Source: a virus. Taken from it: a stretch of 58,673 bases of DNA. The stretch covers positions 1 to 58,673 of the IMG/VR virus record IMGVR_UViG_3300021475_000016, one strand, 5' to 3'. A model generated the notes under the pieces. It was not told the origin of the DNA, ran no database searches, and saw only the letters and a list, made by a program, of their open reading frames with translations. This document shows, in pieces, positions 34,166 through 43,923 of the stretch (position 1 is its first letter; each line of letters begins with the position of its first letter). Both the position numbers and the translations under genes were made by a program.

Positions 34166-34561
34166 CTACGTCTGGGTGATCGAGGCTTGGAAGGTCCAGG
34201 TGGTCCCGGTGGTCTTGGTCCCCATGGCCACTCCCTTGTGATTGAACAGTTGCGGCGGCACCTGAACCCCGGTGTTGCCGTTGTCGATGCACCACTCGTT
34301 CCAGGCGAAGTTGCCCTGGGAGGCCCCGGCTGTGCCCTGCCAGACCATGACCCCGTTGGCCACCTGGGGGTAGCCGGGGTTCATGGGCAGGAAGACGGTG
34401 TTGGTGGTGGCCTTGAGGGCGGTGTCAGCAGCCGAGACGGTCGGCACCGAGCCGTTGCCGTCCCCGAGGCCGATGCGAGCATGGACATTGTCGAAGGGGA
34501 CCGGGGAGCCGGTACCGGTCAGAAGCTGCTCCATGATGGAGATGCCCACGGTGGTCTCCAT
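34166..34561 (-). CDS. Small beta-rich surface protein, third of the set
   Basis: 131 residues from ATG 34561 (METTVGISIMEQLLTGTGSP). Contains RIGLGDGNGSVPTVSAADTA, QGNFAWNEWCIDNGN and a terminal TTWTFQASITQT. It appears to share the general plan of the two genes downstream of it. The alternate start at 34588 lies in the previous gene's end. Role by position only. Confidence 0.55.
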   Translation of the reverse strand: METTVGISIMEQLLTGTGSPVPFDNVHARIGLGDGNGSVPTVSAADTALKATTNTVFLPMNPGYPQVANGVMVWQGTAGASQGNFAWNEWCIDNGNTGVQVPPQLFNHKGVAMGTKTTGTTWTFQASITQT

Positions 34562-34563
34562 CC

Positions 34564-34821
34564 TCAGGATCCCTTCTCGGCGTTCCACTCATCGATGTGC
34601 AGGATCCGCTTCTGGCCCTGTTCATCGGTGTGGGTCACGATGCCTTGATCGTGATCGACCTCGATCGTCTCCTCCGGGATCCAGCCAAGCTCGACAAACT
34701 GATCATGGGTAAGCTCGTCGGGGGTGAGCCCGAAGTGCTCGGCCGCGGCCTGGGTCTGAGCCTCCGACCATTTGTTCACCTGGGTGACGTGGCGGAAGCT
34801 GCCGGACTCGGAGGTGCTCAT
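34564..34821 (-). CDS. Hypothetical small protein after a 36-bp element
   Basis: 85 residues from ATG 34821 (MSTSESGSFRHVTQVNKWSE). Helical with FGLTPDELTHDQFVELGWIP then acidic. The 36-bp element copy C ends right at the start codon, and its GAAGGGGTG acts as the ribosome site. Family unknown. Confidence 0.65.
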   Translation of the reverse strand: MSTSESGSFRHVTQVNKWSEAQTQAAAEHFGLTPDELTHDQFVELGWIPEETIEVDHDQGIVTHTDEQGQKRILHIDEWNAEKGS

Positions 34822-34856
34822 CACCCCTTCGTTGCTCTGGCCCAGCTAGGGACAGC
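34821..34856 (-). promoter_or_regulatory. 36-bp repeated element, copy C
   Basis: GCTGTC, 11 bases, CAGAGC, AACGAAGGGGTGA; its last bases overlap the start ATG of the gene at 34821, and its 5' end overlaps the stop of the preceding gene at 34846. It supplies both the candidate control sequence and the Shine-Dalgarno. Confidence 0.75.
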
Positions 34857-35070
34857 CCTCCGGGGGCTCCAGAGCGTTCGAGCCGGACCAGGAGGACGGT
34901 AGGGGCCTGCGGGGCTCCCGGACGCCTGCAGGGGGCGCTGAGGGGTCTGTGGGAGGCTGGTAGTAGGTCCAGGACACCGTAGTGACCTGGGCGTTGCTGC
35001 CGGTGAAGCTGATCGGCAGATTCGAGGAGTTGGTGGTGTAGGTGATCCAGTCGTCGTTCTCAGGTTCCAT
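34846..35070 (-). CDS. Hypothetical small protein
   Basis: 74 residues (MEPENDDWITYTTNSSNLPI). A beta-like first half (FTGSNAQVTTVSWTYYQPP) and a Pro/Ser-rich tail. It overlaps the end of the small zinc protein gene at 35060 by 11 bp in another frame. No known family. Confidence 0.55.
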   Translation of the reverse strand: MEPENDDWITYTTNSSNLPISFTGSNAQVTTVSWTYYQPPTDPSAPPAGVREPRRPLPSSWSGSNALEPPEGCP

Positions 35071-35221
35071 CTAGCGACCTCTGCAAGTCCGCGAACTGCC
35101 GGGTGATACGGGCTCGACGGCGCTCATCGCAGGGCAAGCACCAGATCGGTGTCCAGGGCGTACCGGCTTCGTTGGGACAATCGAAGCCCTTTCCATCCTC
35201 GTCGTAACCGATGCATTGCAT
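35060..35221 (-). CDS. Very small zinc-binding protein
   Basis: 53 residues from ATG 35221 (MQCIGYDEDGKGFDCPNEAG). Cys at 3 and 15 plus IWCLPCDERRRARIT give a four-Cys set that can hold zinc, with a basic tail. The start is fixed by a TGATG overlap with the connector gene. One of several tiny zinc proteins in the genome. Confidence 0.6.
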   Translation of the reverse strand: MQCIGYDEDGKGFDCPNEAGTPWTPIWCLPCDERRRARITRQFADLQRSLDGT

Positions 35222-36153
35222 CAGTACCACCTCGTCCAGTAGCGGGGCCGGGCCGCGGCGTTGCCCATCAATCGAGTGGGGCCAAAGTTGCCGAACACCC
35301 CGCCCGAGACCAGCACCCGTGGCTGCAAGGTGAACATCTGGCGAATCTTGAACACCTCCAGCATCTGGTTGTAGGCCTCCTGCTCGGTGCCCAGGATGGT
35401 GCCCCAGCGATCGAGGTAGTCCCGCCGGGTCATGCGGGCCGCGGTCACGTTCTCGCCCAGGGGCTCCTCCACGTAGGAGCGCATCAGGTGCTTGATGGTC
35501 TCGATGGACAGCCCGGCCACCAGCAGCCCGGACCATTGCTGGTAGGGGAACTCTGGCCCCATGGGCGGGGCGTTGGGATCGGAGAGAGGCCCGGCGATGG
35601 AGTAGCTGTTAACCGGCTGCATGGTGGTGTTGATCTGCAGGATGGTGATCTGCAGTAGCTGGGCCATGCGACCGCGGGAGAAGTGACTCTGGAAGTAGCT
35701 CTGCAGGTGAGGGCCGCCGAACTGGGAGTCGTAGATGTCCTCGAACTTGGCCCAGACCAGATTCACAATGGCCTTGGCCTCGGGCGGCAGCACGTCGTAG
35801 GCCGGGTTGTACGGGCCGACCTCGATGGGGGTCATGAAGGTGTCGGGGACGCCCTGGATCTGGTAGGTCCAGGCCAGGTGGTAATGGCCCGCGGTGGCGG
35901 TGTCGGTGGACAGGAAGGTGTAGGTGTAAGCCCCGGTGTACTGGCGCACAGCTTCGTTGCCGGAGAAGACCGGCCCGGCCCCGGCCGTGTCCGGGGTCAT
36001 GGCCACCAGGACCAGGCCGCCATCGGGGTCGGTGGGGACTCCGCCGATGTTGATGATGATGCCCACCTGATCGTTGCCGCCCTGGGAGACGTAGACGTAG
36101 TCCTCCAGGTTGGCCGGAGGAGGACCCGGTGCAGGGTTGGGCAGGACGGACAT
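35221..36153 (-). CDS. Head-tail connector protein with an Ig-like N-terminus
   Basis: 310 residues. Residues 1-120 look like a beta sandwich (AYTYTFLSTDTATAGHYHLA; TYQIQGVPDTFMTPIEVGPY). A helical domain follows (LVWAKFEDIYDSQFGGPHLQ; ILQINTTMQPVNSYSIAG; MTRRDYLDRWGTILGTEQEA), as in connector or adaptor proteins that bind below the portal. The order (neck genes before the sheath) supports this. Confidence 0.6.
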   Translation of the reverse strand: MSVLPNPAPGPPPANLEDYVYVSQGGNDQVGIIINIGGVPTDPDGGLVLVAMTPDTAGAGPVFSGNEAVRQYTGAYTYTFLSTDTATAGHYHLAWTYQIQGVPDTFMTPIEVGPYNPAYDVLPPEAKAIVNLVWAKFEDIYDSQFGGPHLQSYFQSHFSRGRMAQLLQITILQINTTMQPVNSYSIAGPLSDPNAPPMGPEFPYQQWSGLLVAGLSIETIKHLMRSYVEEPLGENVTAARMTRRDYLDRWGTILGTEQEAYNQMLEVFKIRQMFTLQPRVLVSGGVFGNFGPTRLMGNAAARPRYWTRWY

Positions 36154-36167
36154 GGGGGCCTCCAGAC

Positions 36168-39100
36168 TCAGCCCGAGGTCTCGGGCGTGGCACCTACTGC
36201 AGGATAAGGATAAAGCTGCGCCTGGGCTCGAACCAGATCCCTGAAAACGAAGACTATGGCGATGGCGCTACCGACGACGGTCATGCCGGTGATGGCCGAC
36301 AGGCGTACTGAGGCGAACTCCTCGACAGTGCCACTGAAGAGGGTGGCGGTGGCCGTCAAGAAGGCGATGGCTGCGATCTCGGTGGTCACGCCGGTCAGGA
36401 CCAGACCGGCCTGAGCGGTCATGGAGACAAAGGCGATCTCTACCGCGATGCCAACGGTGGTGAGACCAGCCTGAGCCGACAGGATGACCGAGGCGATCTC
36501 TTTGACGGTGGGACCCACGATGAGACCGGCCGTGGCCGACAGAGAGATGGTCCCAAACTGGACCAGGAATATCCCGATCACGCTGAGAGAGGCGCTGGCG
36601 GTCATGGCGACCAGACCGACCTGTTGGACCACCACCGTCACGTTCAGGGCGGCAGAGGCCACCAGGGGCACCGCAGCTAGCTCGGTGACCTGCGCCCCCA
36701 CCGTTAGGGTGGTGGAGCCTGACCAGATGACAAACCCGATGATGGCGGTGGAGGTCACCATCCCGGTGGTGGCCGCCATGGCCACAGTGGCCTGCTCGGT
36801 GACCGCAGCCGCCACCGTCAATCCGGCGGTGGCCGTCAAGGAGACTGTGCCCAGCTTGGTGATGGTCCCAGCCGCGCTCAGGCTGCCCGTGGCCGCCATG
36901 GGCACCGCAGCCACCTCGGTGACCAGGGCCGAGACATTGAGGGTGGCCCCACCGGCCAAAACCACGTTGGCAAGCTGGGTGATCGAGGCCCCGATGGTCA
37001 TCCCAGCGCTGGCCGCCAGGGGGACCGAGGCCGTCCTGGAGATGGTGGCGGTCCCCGTGGTCATGGCCGCGCTGGCGGACATCACCACGGCGGCCGCGCT
37101 GACCACCGGGAGGGTGTTGTAGTTGTCCCAGATGACGGTGGTGGTCGAGGCCTCGGCCCCGGTGTTCACCAGCATGGAGGGATAGACATTGGTCATGTCC
37201 AGGTCGGTGGGAGCAGGAGTGGCCTGACTCCAGGCGTTCGTCCAGGCCAAGCCGTCCGGTGAGTAGTCCCAATAGAGCGTGCCACTCGTTTCTCGCACCC
37301 GAAACCACTTATGGACAGCCGGATTGTAAGCACCAGTCCAACGAGGACCGTAAGGCGGATTACCAACTTCGGTTACATTGCCCAGATAAGCCGTAAGAGT
37401 ATTGTTCTGCAGGAACCATCCTGCTCCGGCATCGATGATCCACACTTGCAATGAGGCCAGGTTCTGATTACCGGCGCTGGCCAGTTCAAGCGTGATATTC
37501 GACTCGGTGAGATCGTAACCACCCATGGCCTCCAGGTCAGGATACGAGGCGGTGAGATCAGTGGAGATGTTGACCTGTCCATTGACGATCTGGACCTTGC
37601 CGCCATAGCCGTCGCTTACGTCATCAAACCACCACTTGTTTGGATCAAGCACTCCGCTGTTGAAGTTGTCCTGGAGAGTATTGGCCTTGAACTTGACGTT
37701 CAGGTAGGCATCGGCCTCCAGATCCATCGAGGCCAAGAAGGTGCTCTGAACGGTCATGCTCAGGCCCGAGGTAGCCGACTGCTGTACTCCACCGAGAACT
37801 GGAGGTGGATTATTGACGTTGTCAAAGGCGACAACCGCGTTATGGGTTGAGGGATAGCTCCAGGTACCGGCTTGGAGAAGTAGGTTGAGTTGGGCTACCT
37901 CAGGTATGTCAGGAGTGCTGGCGAAGTTGGTCCAGACAAGCCCATCCGCCGAGGTGTCAAAGTAGATCGTGCCGCCCGTCTCCCGAAACCGTAACCAGGC
38001 ATGCGCCACCGGATCGAAGGTGACGCCTCCTGGTGGACCGCAGGGTACTTGGTTGTTGTTGACATAGACGCTGGAGTAGATCTTCCCTTCGTTGATGTAC
38101 CAGTTAATCTCGTTGTAGAGGGTCGGATTGTGTACCCGGTTGGTCATCATCAAATAGAGTTCCAAGTCACTGCTAACACTTTGGTCTCCAGCGTTGACCA
38201 GATTGAAGAGTATGTGACTCTCGATCAAGGTGTATGGTTGGGCCGAAGCTAATCCCGTGTAATAACCACCGGTCGTCCACTGCACTTGCTGGTTGACCAC
38301 GGTGGGAATATCAGCGCCACCAGCCGCGGGATCCGGACCAGACGGGGCATACATGACCCACTTGGTCGGATCTGGTGGGCCATTCACATTGAAGGCATCC
38401 CTCAGCACCTCCACCTTCGGCCATACGGGTATGACCGTGAGGGCTGCGCTCCCGACCAGAGGGACGGATGCAACCTCGGAGACCTTGCCTCCAATGGCCA
38501 TGCCCGTGGTGGCGGCCAGAGGGACGGAGGCGGTCCTGGAGATGACCGGGGTGCCGATGCTGAGTCCGGCCACCGCCCCGAAGTTCTGCTTCAGGACGAC
38601 GAGGTCGATGTAGTGAACCTCGCCTATGGCGCTCACGCCCGTGTTGTTGCGCCAGTAGACCGCCATCCAGACCGAGCCCGCTGGAGCCACTCCCTGGGCG
38701 GAGGCGATGGTCCAGGTAGAGCCGGTCTGATTGGTGGCGGGTACCCCGTTGAGTGAGCCCACCACGTTCGATCCAGCGTCGAAGAAAACGATCTGGACCA
38801 TGAAGCTGCGGGGCGTGGTGGCCGCCAGCGAGCCCAGGTTGGCGGCGTAGGTATTGCCCGCGATAGCCGGGTAGAGGTTCCAGGCCGTGGAGGCCGAGCC
38901 CCCCGAGGTGGTGGTGGCGGTGATGGCCAGGGAGTGGGTGCCGCTCTGGGCCACGGCAGTGGTGTTGGCCACGGTGGTGTTCTGGCCTTGCCAGGTGCCG
39001 GTGCTGCCGCTCTCGAAGGAGGAGTCGTCGCCCACCAGCACGTTGAGGGCCAAGCCCAGGATGGGGGTGCCGGTGATGGTCTTGGAGGCGACGGTGACGA

Positions 39101-41819
39101 CCATGCTGGCGTTGGCCGCCTCGGCCACGCTGGCGGTCTCGGTCAAGAGGCCACTGATGTTGAGCGTTGCGCCTCCGGCCAGGGTGATGCTGGCCACCTG
39201 CAGGCCGGTGGTGGCCACGAACATGCCTGCCGAAGCGGCCAATGGAGCCGCGGCCACTTCGGTGACCTGAGCACCACTCACCGCCAGACTGGCATTGGCG
39301 CTCAGAGGAGCCGTAGCCACTTCGGTGACCGAGGTATCGATGCTCAACCCCGCCGTGCCCGACTGAGCAACAGTGGCGACCTCTTTGACCGTTGGCGTTA
39401 TGCTCAGTTTGGCTAGCGCACCAGCCGTCTGATAAAGGCTGACATTGTCGATGTAATGGACTTCGCCATTGACACTGACATTGTTGTTATTATTCCAACC
39501 TACTCCCACATAGGCAGTATTCGCCAGAGCAACACCCGATACGGTTACCCTGACCCAGGTATTATCTGGGAGTTGCGGACTGGTATAAGAACCTAGAAAA
39601 CCTCCCGCATTGTTGTAGAAGTTCAATATACAAGAAACAACCCGAGGAATCGTCGCCGCCTGAGAATCCAAACTGGCCGTGTAACTAACCCCAGCAATGG
39701 CTGGATAAAGCGTATGTGATGTCGAAATCTGGCCACCCCCGGTACCGGTGGCGGTGATAGCAAGAGCATGAGTACCACTTGAGGCCACCGCGGTAGTATT
39801 AGCCACGGTGGTACCGGACACATTGATCCAGGATCCAGCGGTGCCGCCCTCGAAGGTCGAGTCGTCGGTGGCCAGCACATTGACTGCGCCCATGCTGACC
39901 AGTACCGAGGCGAAGCTAAAGTCATCCCAGTAAATCGGTAGATTGGCGGATGTGACCGGCCAGTTGATCTGTATTTGAGCATAGGCCGCGGTAGGTGGAG
40001 CGACATCACTAACGGTCAGATATGCCCATGCCGAGGTCGAGATCGGCGTGGATACTCCGTTGGTCGTACTGATCGGAGCCTGAGCCGCCGTCAGCCAAGA
40101 GATCTGTAAAAAGGCGGATGTGAGCGAAGCCGAACCGGCCATGGCCCAGCCGCTGAAGACATAGGCCGAGCCAGGGGTCACCGGGATGGTTGTGGACTGC
40201 TTGGCCTGGACCGTCCCGACAGGCTGAGTGGCGGAGATCTGCAGGGCGTGAGTGCCCGAATGGGCCTGCGAGGTGATGTTGGTGAGCGTCAGCCCCCCGG
40301 TGCCACTCCAGTTACCGGTGGTGCCGCCCTCGAACCCAGACGACTCCGCCGATAGCAGATCGGGAGAACCCGTGATGTCGATGGCCCCGACCGTCAGAGC
40401 GGCCACACCCCCCGGTTGCTGATCAAGGGTGACGGTGTCGATGTAGTGGACTTCGTTGACGGGAATCGCCCCGAAGCCAACAAACAGCACCGCGGCATAG
40501 ACCGCGTTGGGTGGAGCGACCGCTATCGGTGGAGCCCCGAACTGATTCCAGGAGCCCACCTGATCGCCCATGGTGGCGGTGCCGCCCGAGCCTGCGATCA
40601 CCGCCAGACTGGCGTCGTAGAAGACCAGTTGGCATTGCACGTTGCGGGCGTTGGTGGCGGCCATGGCCCAGAAGCTGGCCTTGTAGATCTGGCCGGGGGT
40701 AACGGCGTAGCGCGTCGGCCAAGCGGTGAGCCCCGAGGTGGCCGTTGTCGAGGTGATGGCCAGCGCTCCCGAGCCGGTATGGGCCACGGCCGTGGTCTGG
40801 GCCACATTGCAGTATTGGAGGGGAGCCCAGGAGCCCACGCCGGTCTCGAAGTCCGCATCGGCGGCGGTCAGCAGATGGGTGGGAGCAAAGACGGAGGCCG
40901 TTACGGTCGCCGTCGCCGGGGTTACGGTCATCCCGGCAGTAGCGGCCAAGGAGGTCGCCGCCACCTTGGTGACGGCCCCACCGATGGTCATCCCGGCGGT
41001 CCCTGACATAGGCACGGCCGCGGCCGGAGGCAGGTTGAAGTTGTCGAAGGTGGCGCTCTGGGCCACCAGCCCCGAGCCCGCCTGCGAGTCGAACTGAAAG
41101 GTGGGCTGCAGGTACCGGGGTGGATAGATCCAGGTGCTGTCCGGGACGGCGGCGAAGTTCGACCAGATGTTGCCGTTCGCGCTGTAGTCGAAATAGGTGG
41201 TCCCGGCGTGCTCGCGGATCCGCAACCACTGATAGGTGGCGGCGTTGTAGGGCTGGGGATTCTGATGGACGCCGTCCTGGTCCAGCCAGAAGATCTGGTT
41301 GCCCTGGACGGCCCAGCCAAAGTCGTTGCCGTCCTGGTCGTAGAGCATGAAGGTGACCAGGGCCTGATGGGTGGTGTCAGCCTGGTTCCCGGCGCTGGTC
41401 ATCTGGAACAGGGCGTAGCTCTCGGTCAGGTCGTAGTAGCTCCCGTTGGGCTGGGCCGCGGTGCCGGAGTAGATCCCCCCGCCGACGCCTATGGCGGCAT
41501 TGGCGGGCAGGCTGACGCTCAACGCTCCGCCCGAGTTGGCCACCGTGACCCCGGCACTGGCGTAGGGCAACCACTTGGTGGAATCGGGGGCTCCGGCCGT
41601 GGTGAAGGCGTCGGTGAGCGTGGCCATCTTGCTGCCTGCGACCAGCGTGGTACTGGCCACCTGCAGGGCCGCCGAACCCGCCATGGCCACCGCTGCGATC
41701 TCGGTGACGGTGGCCCCGATGGTCATCCCGGCCGAGGCCGCTAAAGGGGCTATCCCAACGTCTACCGGCGGGCCGTAGTTACGATTGAAGGTGAGGCTGT
41801 AAACACGGCCGCCAGGCAT
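36168..41819 (-). CDS. Giant modular surface protein (1883 residues)
   Basis: Built from three kinds of unit. (a) Short beta repeats of about 30 residues, e.g. PLAASAGMTIGATVTEIAAV, many copies, dense in the last 400 residues. (b) LamG-like units with HKWFRVRETSGTLYWDYSPD or close variants (three seen). (c) Carbohydrate-binding-like units with FEGGTAGSWINVSGTTVANT, THALAITA and GEVHYIDNVSLYQ (four seen). The C-terminus has one hydrophobic run (SAIAIVFVFRDLV). No enzyme motif. It is probably a neck or head fibre that binds host or environmental glycans. The frame is unbroken over 5.6 kb. Confidence 0.7.
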   Translation of the reverse strand: MPGGRVYSLTFNRNYGPPVDVGIAPLAASAGMTIGATVTEIAAVAMAGSAALQVASTTLVAGSKMATLTDAFTTAGAPDSTKWLPYASAGVTVANSGGALSVSLPANAAIGVGGGIYSGTAAQPNGSYYDLTESYALFQMTSAGNQADTTHQALVTFMLYDQDGNDFGWAVQGNQIFWLDQDGVHQNPQPYNAATYQWLRIREHAGTTYFDYSANGNIWSNFAAVPDSTWIYPPRYLQPTFQFDSQAGSGLVAQSATFDNFNLPPAAAVPMSGTAGMTIGGAVTKVAATSLAATAGMTVTPATATVTASVFAPTHLLTAADADFETGVGSWAPLQYCNVAQTTAVAHTGSGALAITSTTATSGLTAWPTRYAVTPGQIYKASFWAMAATNARNVQCQLVFYDASLAVIAGSGGTATMGDQVGSWNQFGAPPIAVAPPNAVYAAVLFVGFGAIPVNEVHYIDTVTLDQQPGGVAALTVGAIDITGSPDLLSAESSGFEGGTTGNWSGTGGLTLTNITSQAHSGTHALQISATQPVGTVQAKQSTTIPVTPGSAYVFSGWAMAGSASLTSAFLQISWLTAAQAPISTTNGVSTPISTSAWAYLTVSDVAPPTAAYAQIQINWPVTSANLPIYWDDFSFASVLVSMGAVNVLATDDSTFEGGTAGSWINVSGTTVANTTAVASSGTHALAITATGTGGGQISTSHTLYPAIAGVSYTASLDSQAATIPRVVSCILNFYNNAGGFLGSYTSPQLPDNTWVRVTVSGVALANTAYVGVGWNNNNNVSVNGEVHYIDNVSLYQTAGALAKLSITPTVKEVATVAQSGTAGLSIDTSVTEVATAPLSANASLAVSGAQVTEVAAAPLAASAGMFVATTGLQVASITLAGGATLNISGLLTETASVAEAANASMVVTVASKTITGTPILGLALNVLVGDDSSFESGSTGTWQGQNTTVANTTAVAQSGTHSLAITATTTSGGSASTAWNLYPAIAGNTYAANLGSLAATTPRSFMVQIVFFDAGSNVVGSLNGVPATNQTGSTWTIASAQGVAPAGSVWMAVYWRNNTGVSAIGEVHYIDLVVLKQNFGAVAGLSIGTPVISRTASVPLAATTGMAIGGKVSEVASVPLVGSAALTVIPVWPKVEVLRDAFNVNGPPDPTKWVMYAPSGPDPAAGGADIPTVVNQQVQWTTGGYYTGLASAQPYTLIESHILFNLVNAGDQSVSSDLELYLMMTNRVHNPTLYNEINWYINEGKIYSSVYVNNNQVPCGPPGGVTFDPVAHAWLRFRETGGTIYFDTSADGLVWTNFASTPDIPEVAQLNLLLQAGTWSYPSTHNAVVAFDNVNNPPPVLGGVQQSATSGLSMTVQSTFLASMDLEADAYLNVKFKANTLQDNFNSGVLDPNKWWFDDVSDGYGGKVQIVNGQVNISTDLTASYPDLEAMGGYDLTESNITLELASAGNQNLASLQVWIIDAGAGWFLQNNTLTAYLGNVTEVGNPPYGPRWTGAYNPAVHKWFRVRETSGTLYWDYSPDGLAWTNAWSQATPAPTDLDMTNVYPSMLVNTGAEASTTTVIWDNYNTLPVVSAAAVVMSASAAMTTGTATISRTASVPLAASAGMTIGASITQLANVVLAGGATLNVSALVTEVAAVPMAATGSLSAAGTITKLGTVSLTATAGLTVAAAVTEQATVAMAATTGMVTSTAIIGFVIWSGSTTLTVGAQVTELAAVPLVASAALNVTVVVQQVGLVAMTASASLSVIGIFLVQFGTISLSATAGLIVGPTVKEIASVILSAQAGLTTVGIAVEIAFVSMTAQAGLVLTGVTTEIAAIAFLTATATLFSGTVEEFASVRLSAITGMTVVGSAIAIVFVFRDLVRAQAQLYPYPAVGATPETSG

Positions 41820-41844
41820 GAGCTAAATCACCACCTACATTCGA

Positions 41845-42186
41845 TCAGACCGGAGTGCCATCGCTGGTGAAGAACAACGTGGCGATGACGGGATAAAGCT
41901 CGGTCACCGCGGCCAGGAGATCCTCGTCGGAGATCTTGGACTGGTCGATGGTGCCATCCCCGTTGTCCACCATGTCGGCAAATCCCGGAGCGGCACAAAT
42001 GGCCCGCAGGAAGGCGCTCAGAGGAGCCGGGTCGTCCTTCAGCAAGGCGCTGGACAGGGCCTGGACATCGGAGGCCGATCCGGCCTCCTGATAGACCTCC
42101 GACGCCTTCTGAAACAGGCAGGAGCGACAACGCCGCCCGGTGAAATCCGAGTCCTCGTTGAGCAGGGCTTGGGTCTGGTAGCTCAT
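41845..42186 (-). CDS. Hypothetical protein with a short Cys motif
   Basis: 113 residues from ATG 42186 with TAGGAG seven bases upstream (MSYQTQALLNEDSDFTGRRC). After RRCRSCLFQKAS the chain is helical and acidic (SSALLKDDPAPLSAFLRAIC; NGDGTIDQSKISDEDLL, which resembles an EF-hand-like loop). It lies between the fibre array and the giant protein. Family unknown. Confidence 0.6.
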   Translation of the reverse strand: MSYQTQALLNEDSDFTGRRCRSCLFQKASEVYQEAGSASDVQALSSALLKDDPAPLSAFLRAICAAPGFADMVDNGDGTIDQSKISDEDLLAAVTELYPVIATLFFTSDGTPV

Positions 42187-42194
42187 GGGCTCTC

Positions 42195-42755
42195 CTAGCC
42201 AGTACCGATGTATGAGATCTCTAGTCGAGTATTCGACTGACCCACCTGGGCCGCCAATCCAGTGGGGTTGTAAGCCTGCGCGTTGATCTTGTCCCCGGCT
42301 GCACAAAACACATCATTCCAGGTGCGCCAGGACAACCCGCCGCCAGTAAGAGAAGTGATGCTGTTCTCATTGGTGATACCGGTGCTGTTTTGAAAGATAC
42401 TGCCCTGGATGTACTGCCCGGTGGCATTGCAGTTGCCATTACAGGTGGCCTGGACCCAATACCAGCCTGCTATCGGAACGGTGAAACCGTAAGTGGGAGA
42501 GACAGTGTACAGACCAAAGTTGTCAGCCAGTTGAGTGTCATAGGGAATAACGGTCTGTGACGTGGGCATGGTGTAAGCGGCGTTGCGATATATGACAGCG
42601 TGTAGCCAATCACGCGCTCTGCCCCACTGGCCACCGGCCACACTGCTTCTAGCCACCCATACTTCGCCCCATGGATCGACGTAAGACTGAACAACGTTCG
42701 AGGCCGTCCAAGGAGGAGGGAAACCATTGACGGGAACACCCGTGTTAATGCTCAT
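42195..42755 (-). CDS. Fibre-tip paralogue 7 (last of the array)
   Basis: 186 residues. N-terminal signature VVQSYVDPWGEVWVARSSVA then GGQWGRARDWLHAVIYRNAA (about 20-60) is shared by the whole array. The C-terminal part is a jelly-roll-like strand series (YGFTVPIAGWYWVQATCNGN; DKINAQAYN) ending RLEISYIGTG. The GWYxV pattern recalls C1q/TNF-like tips of fibres. It is the least conserved copy in the anchor. Coupled by ATGA. Confidence 0.7.
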   Translation of the reverse strand: MSINTGVPVNGFPPPWTASNVVQSYVDPWGEVWVARSSVAGGQWGRARDWLHAVIYRNAAYTMPTSQTVIPYDTQLADNFGLYTVSPTYGFTVPIAGWYWVQATCNGNCNATGQYIQGSIFQNSTGITNENSITSLTGGGLSWRTWNDVFCAAGDKINAQAYNPTGLAAQVGQSNTRLEISYIGTG

Positions 42756-43357
42756 CCGAAGAACAATCCCATGAAGGCGCAGGAGAAGGTATTTATAGAC
42801 GGACCAGTATAGACATTCAAGCTGGCAACACTGGACGAATAATACGCTTGAAACGTGTCATTAGCCGAGCCAAGACCCATGTACTGCGTCCGGGCCGAAC
42901 AGTTACCGGCTGAGGTTTGATTCATGATCATGTTGTCCTGGGTGACGCCCGAACCGTTCTGGAAGATCTGGCAGCCGACATAGTTGGGGCTGGTCGCTGA
43001 TTGCAAGACCCAGTGGAAGGCGAAGCGCCACCAACTGGCCGGGTATACCGCACCTGAAACACTGCCCGCCACTGGCAACACAAACGCGTAGGTGGGGCTG
43101 CCAACCCAGATGCCATACGGGTCACGAATAACGGTGTCAGCCGGAAAAACGGAGTTAGCCGTGGGAGCAACAAGAGCCGCATTACGGTACACCGAGGCGT
43201 GGAGGACATCGCGAGCCTTCCTCCAGTTGCCTCCGTTAACGCCAGGTTTTGCTATCCAAAGCTCTCTGTAGAGGTCCAGGAAGCTCTGGATGCCACCCGT
43301 GGTCACCGGGGGTGGCAGGATGTTGAGTTCAGCGCCGGTATAAGCCTGGATGGTCAT
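42752..43357 (-). CDS. Fibre-tip paralogue 6
   Basis: 201 residues. Anchor PPPVTTGGIQSFLDLYRELW then GGNWRKARDVLHASVYRNAA; tip with YAFVLPVAGSVSGAVYPASW, an insertion before the second strand compared with its sisters. It ends CAFMGLFFG rather than the usual GTG end, so it may have diverged in the last strand. Coupled by ATGA to the next copy. Confidence 0.7.
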   Translation of the reverse strand: MTIQAYTGAELNILPPPVTTGGIQSFLDLYRELWIAKPGVNGGNWRKARDVLHASVYRNAALVAPTANSVFPADTVIRDPYGIWVGSPTYAFVLPVAGSVSGAVYPASWWRFAFHWVLQSATSPNYVGCQIFQNGSGVTQDNMIMNQTSAGNCSARTQYMGLGSANDTFQAYYSSSVASLNVYTGPSINTFSCAFMGLFFG

Positions 43358-43923
43358 CCGGTACCCAGATAACTGACTTCAAGATGACAGGGAGGAGGAC
43401 TCCCACTGACGATGCATGGGTAACCCTGTGGCTGGTAAGCATGGAGGTTGACAAGATCTCCTATGCTTAAATACATAAGCGCTTGAGTCCGGGCACACAG
43501 ACCACCGGAGGCACGGCTGGTGAAATAGTTGTCGCTGGACCAGTTGGTGGCGTTGTTCTGCATGAGGTTCATCTGGATATAAGTACCCGCTGCCGCTACC
43601 GAGACTTCCAGGTAGGAAAAGACACGATAAAAGCCTGGGATCCAGGCCGTAAACTGGTAGTTAGATCCAGCAGAAAATCCCCAGGTGTCATGCCAAGGGG
43701 TATCGAAAACGATAACAGCCGACGCGGTGGGCAAGTTGTAGGCAGCAGCACGGTAGGTATGGAAATGCACCACATCTCGGGCCTTGCGCCAAGCTCCACC
43801 GTAGACACCGTTCTTGGCGATCCAAACCTCGCCGGTCATGGCGTCGGTAAAGCTCTGGATGCCCGATCCCGAGGTGACCGGCGGCGGCAGGTTATCGATG
43901 AGGGCGTAGGTCTGGATGGTCAT
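43354..43923 (-). CDS. Fibre-tip paralogue 5
   Basis: 189 residues from ATG 43923, where TGATG links it to copy 4; the longer frame to 43980 is rejected. Anchor LPPPVTSGSGIQSFTDAMTG then GGAWRKARDVVHFHTYRAAA, with tip FTAWIPGFYRVFSYLEVSVA and end HLEVSYLGTG. The tip differs almost entirely from copies 4 and 6 while the anchor is close. Confidence 0.72.
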   Translation of the reverse strand: MTIQTYALIDNLPPPVTSGSGIQSFTDAMTGEVWIAKNGVYGGAWRKARDVVHFHTYRAAAYNLPTASAVIVFDTPWHDTWGFSAGSNYQFTAWIPGFYRVFSYLEVSVAAAGTYIQMNLMQNNATNWSSDNYFTSRASGGLCARTQALMYLSIGDLVNLHAYQPQGYPCIVSGSPPPCHLEVSYLGTG

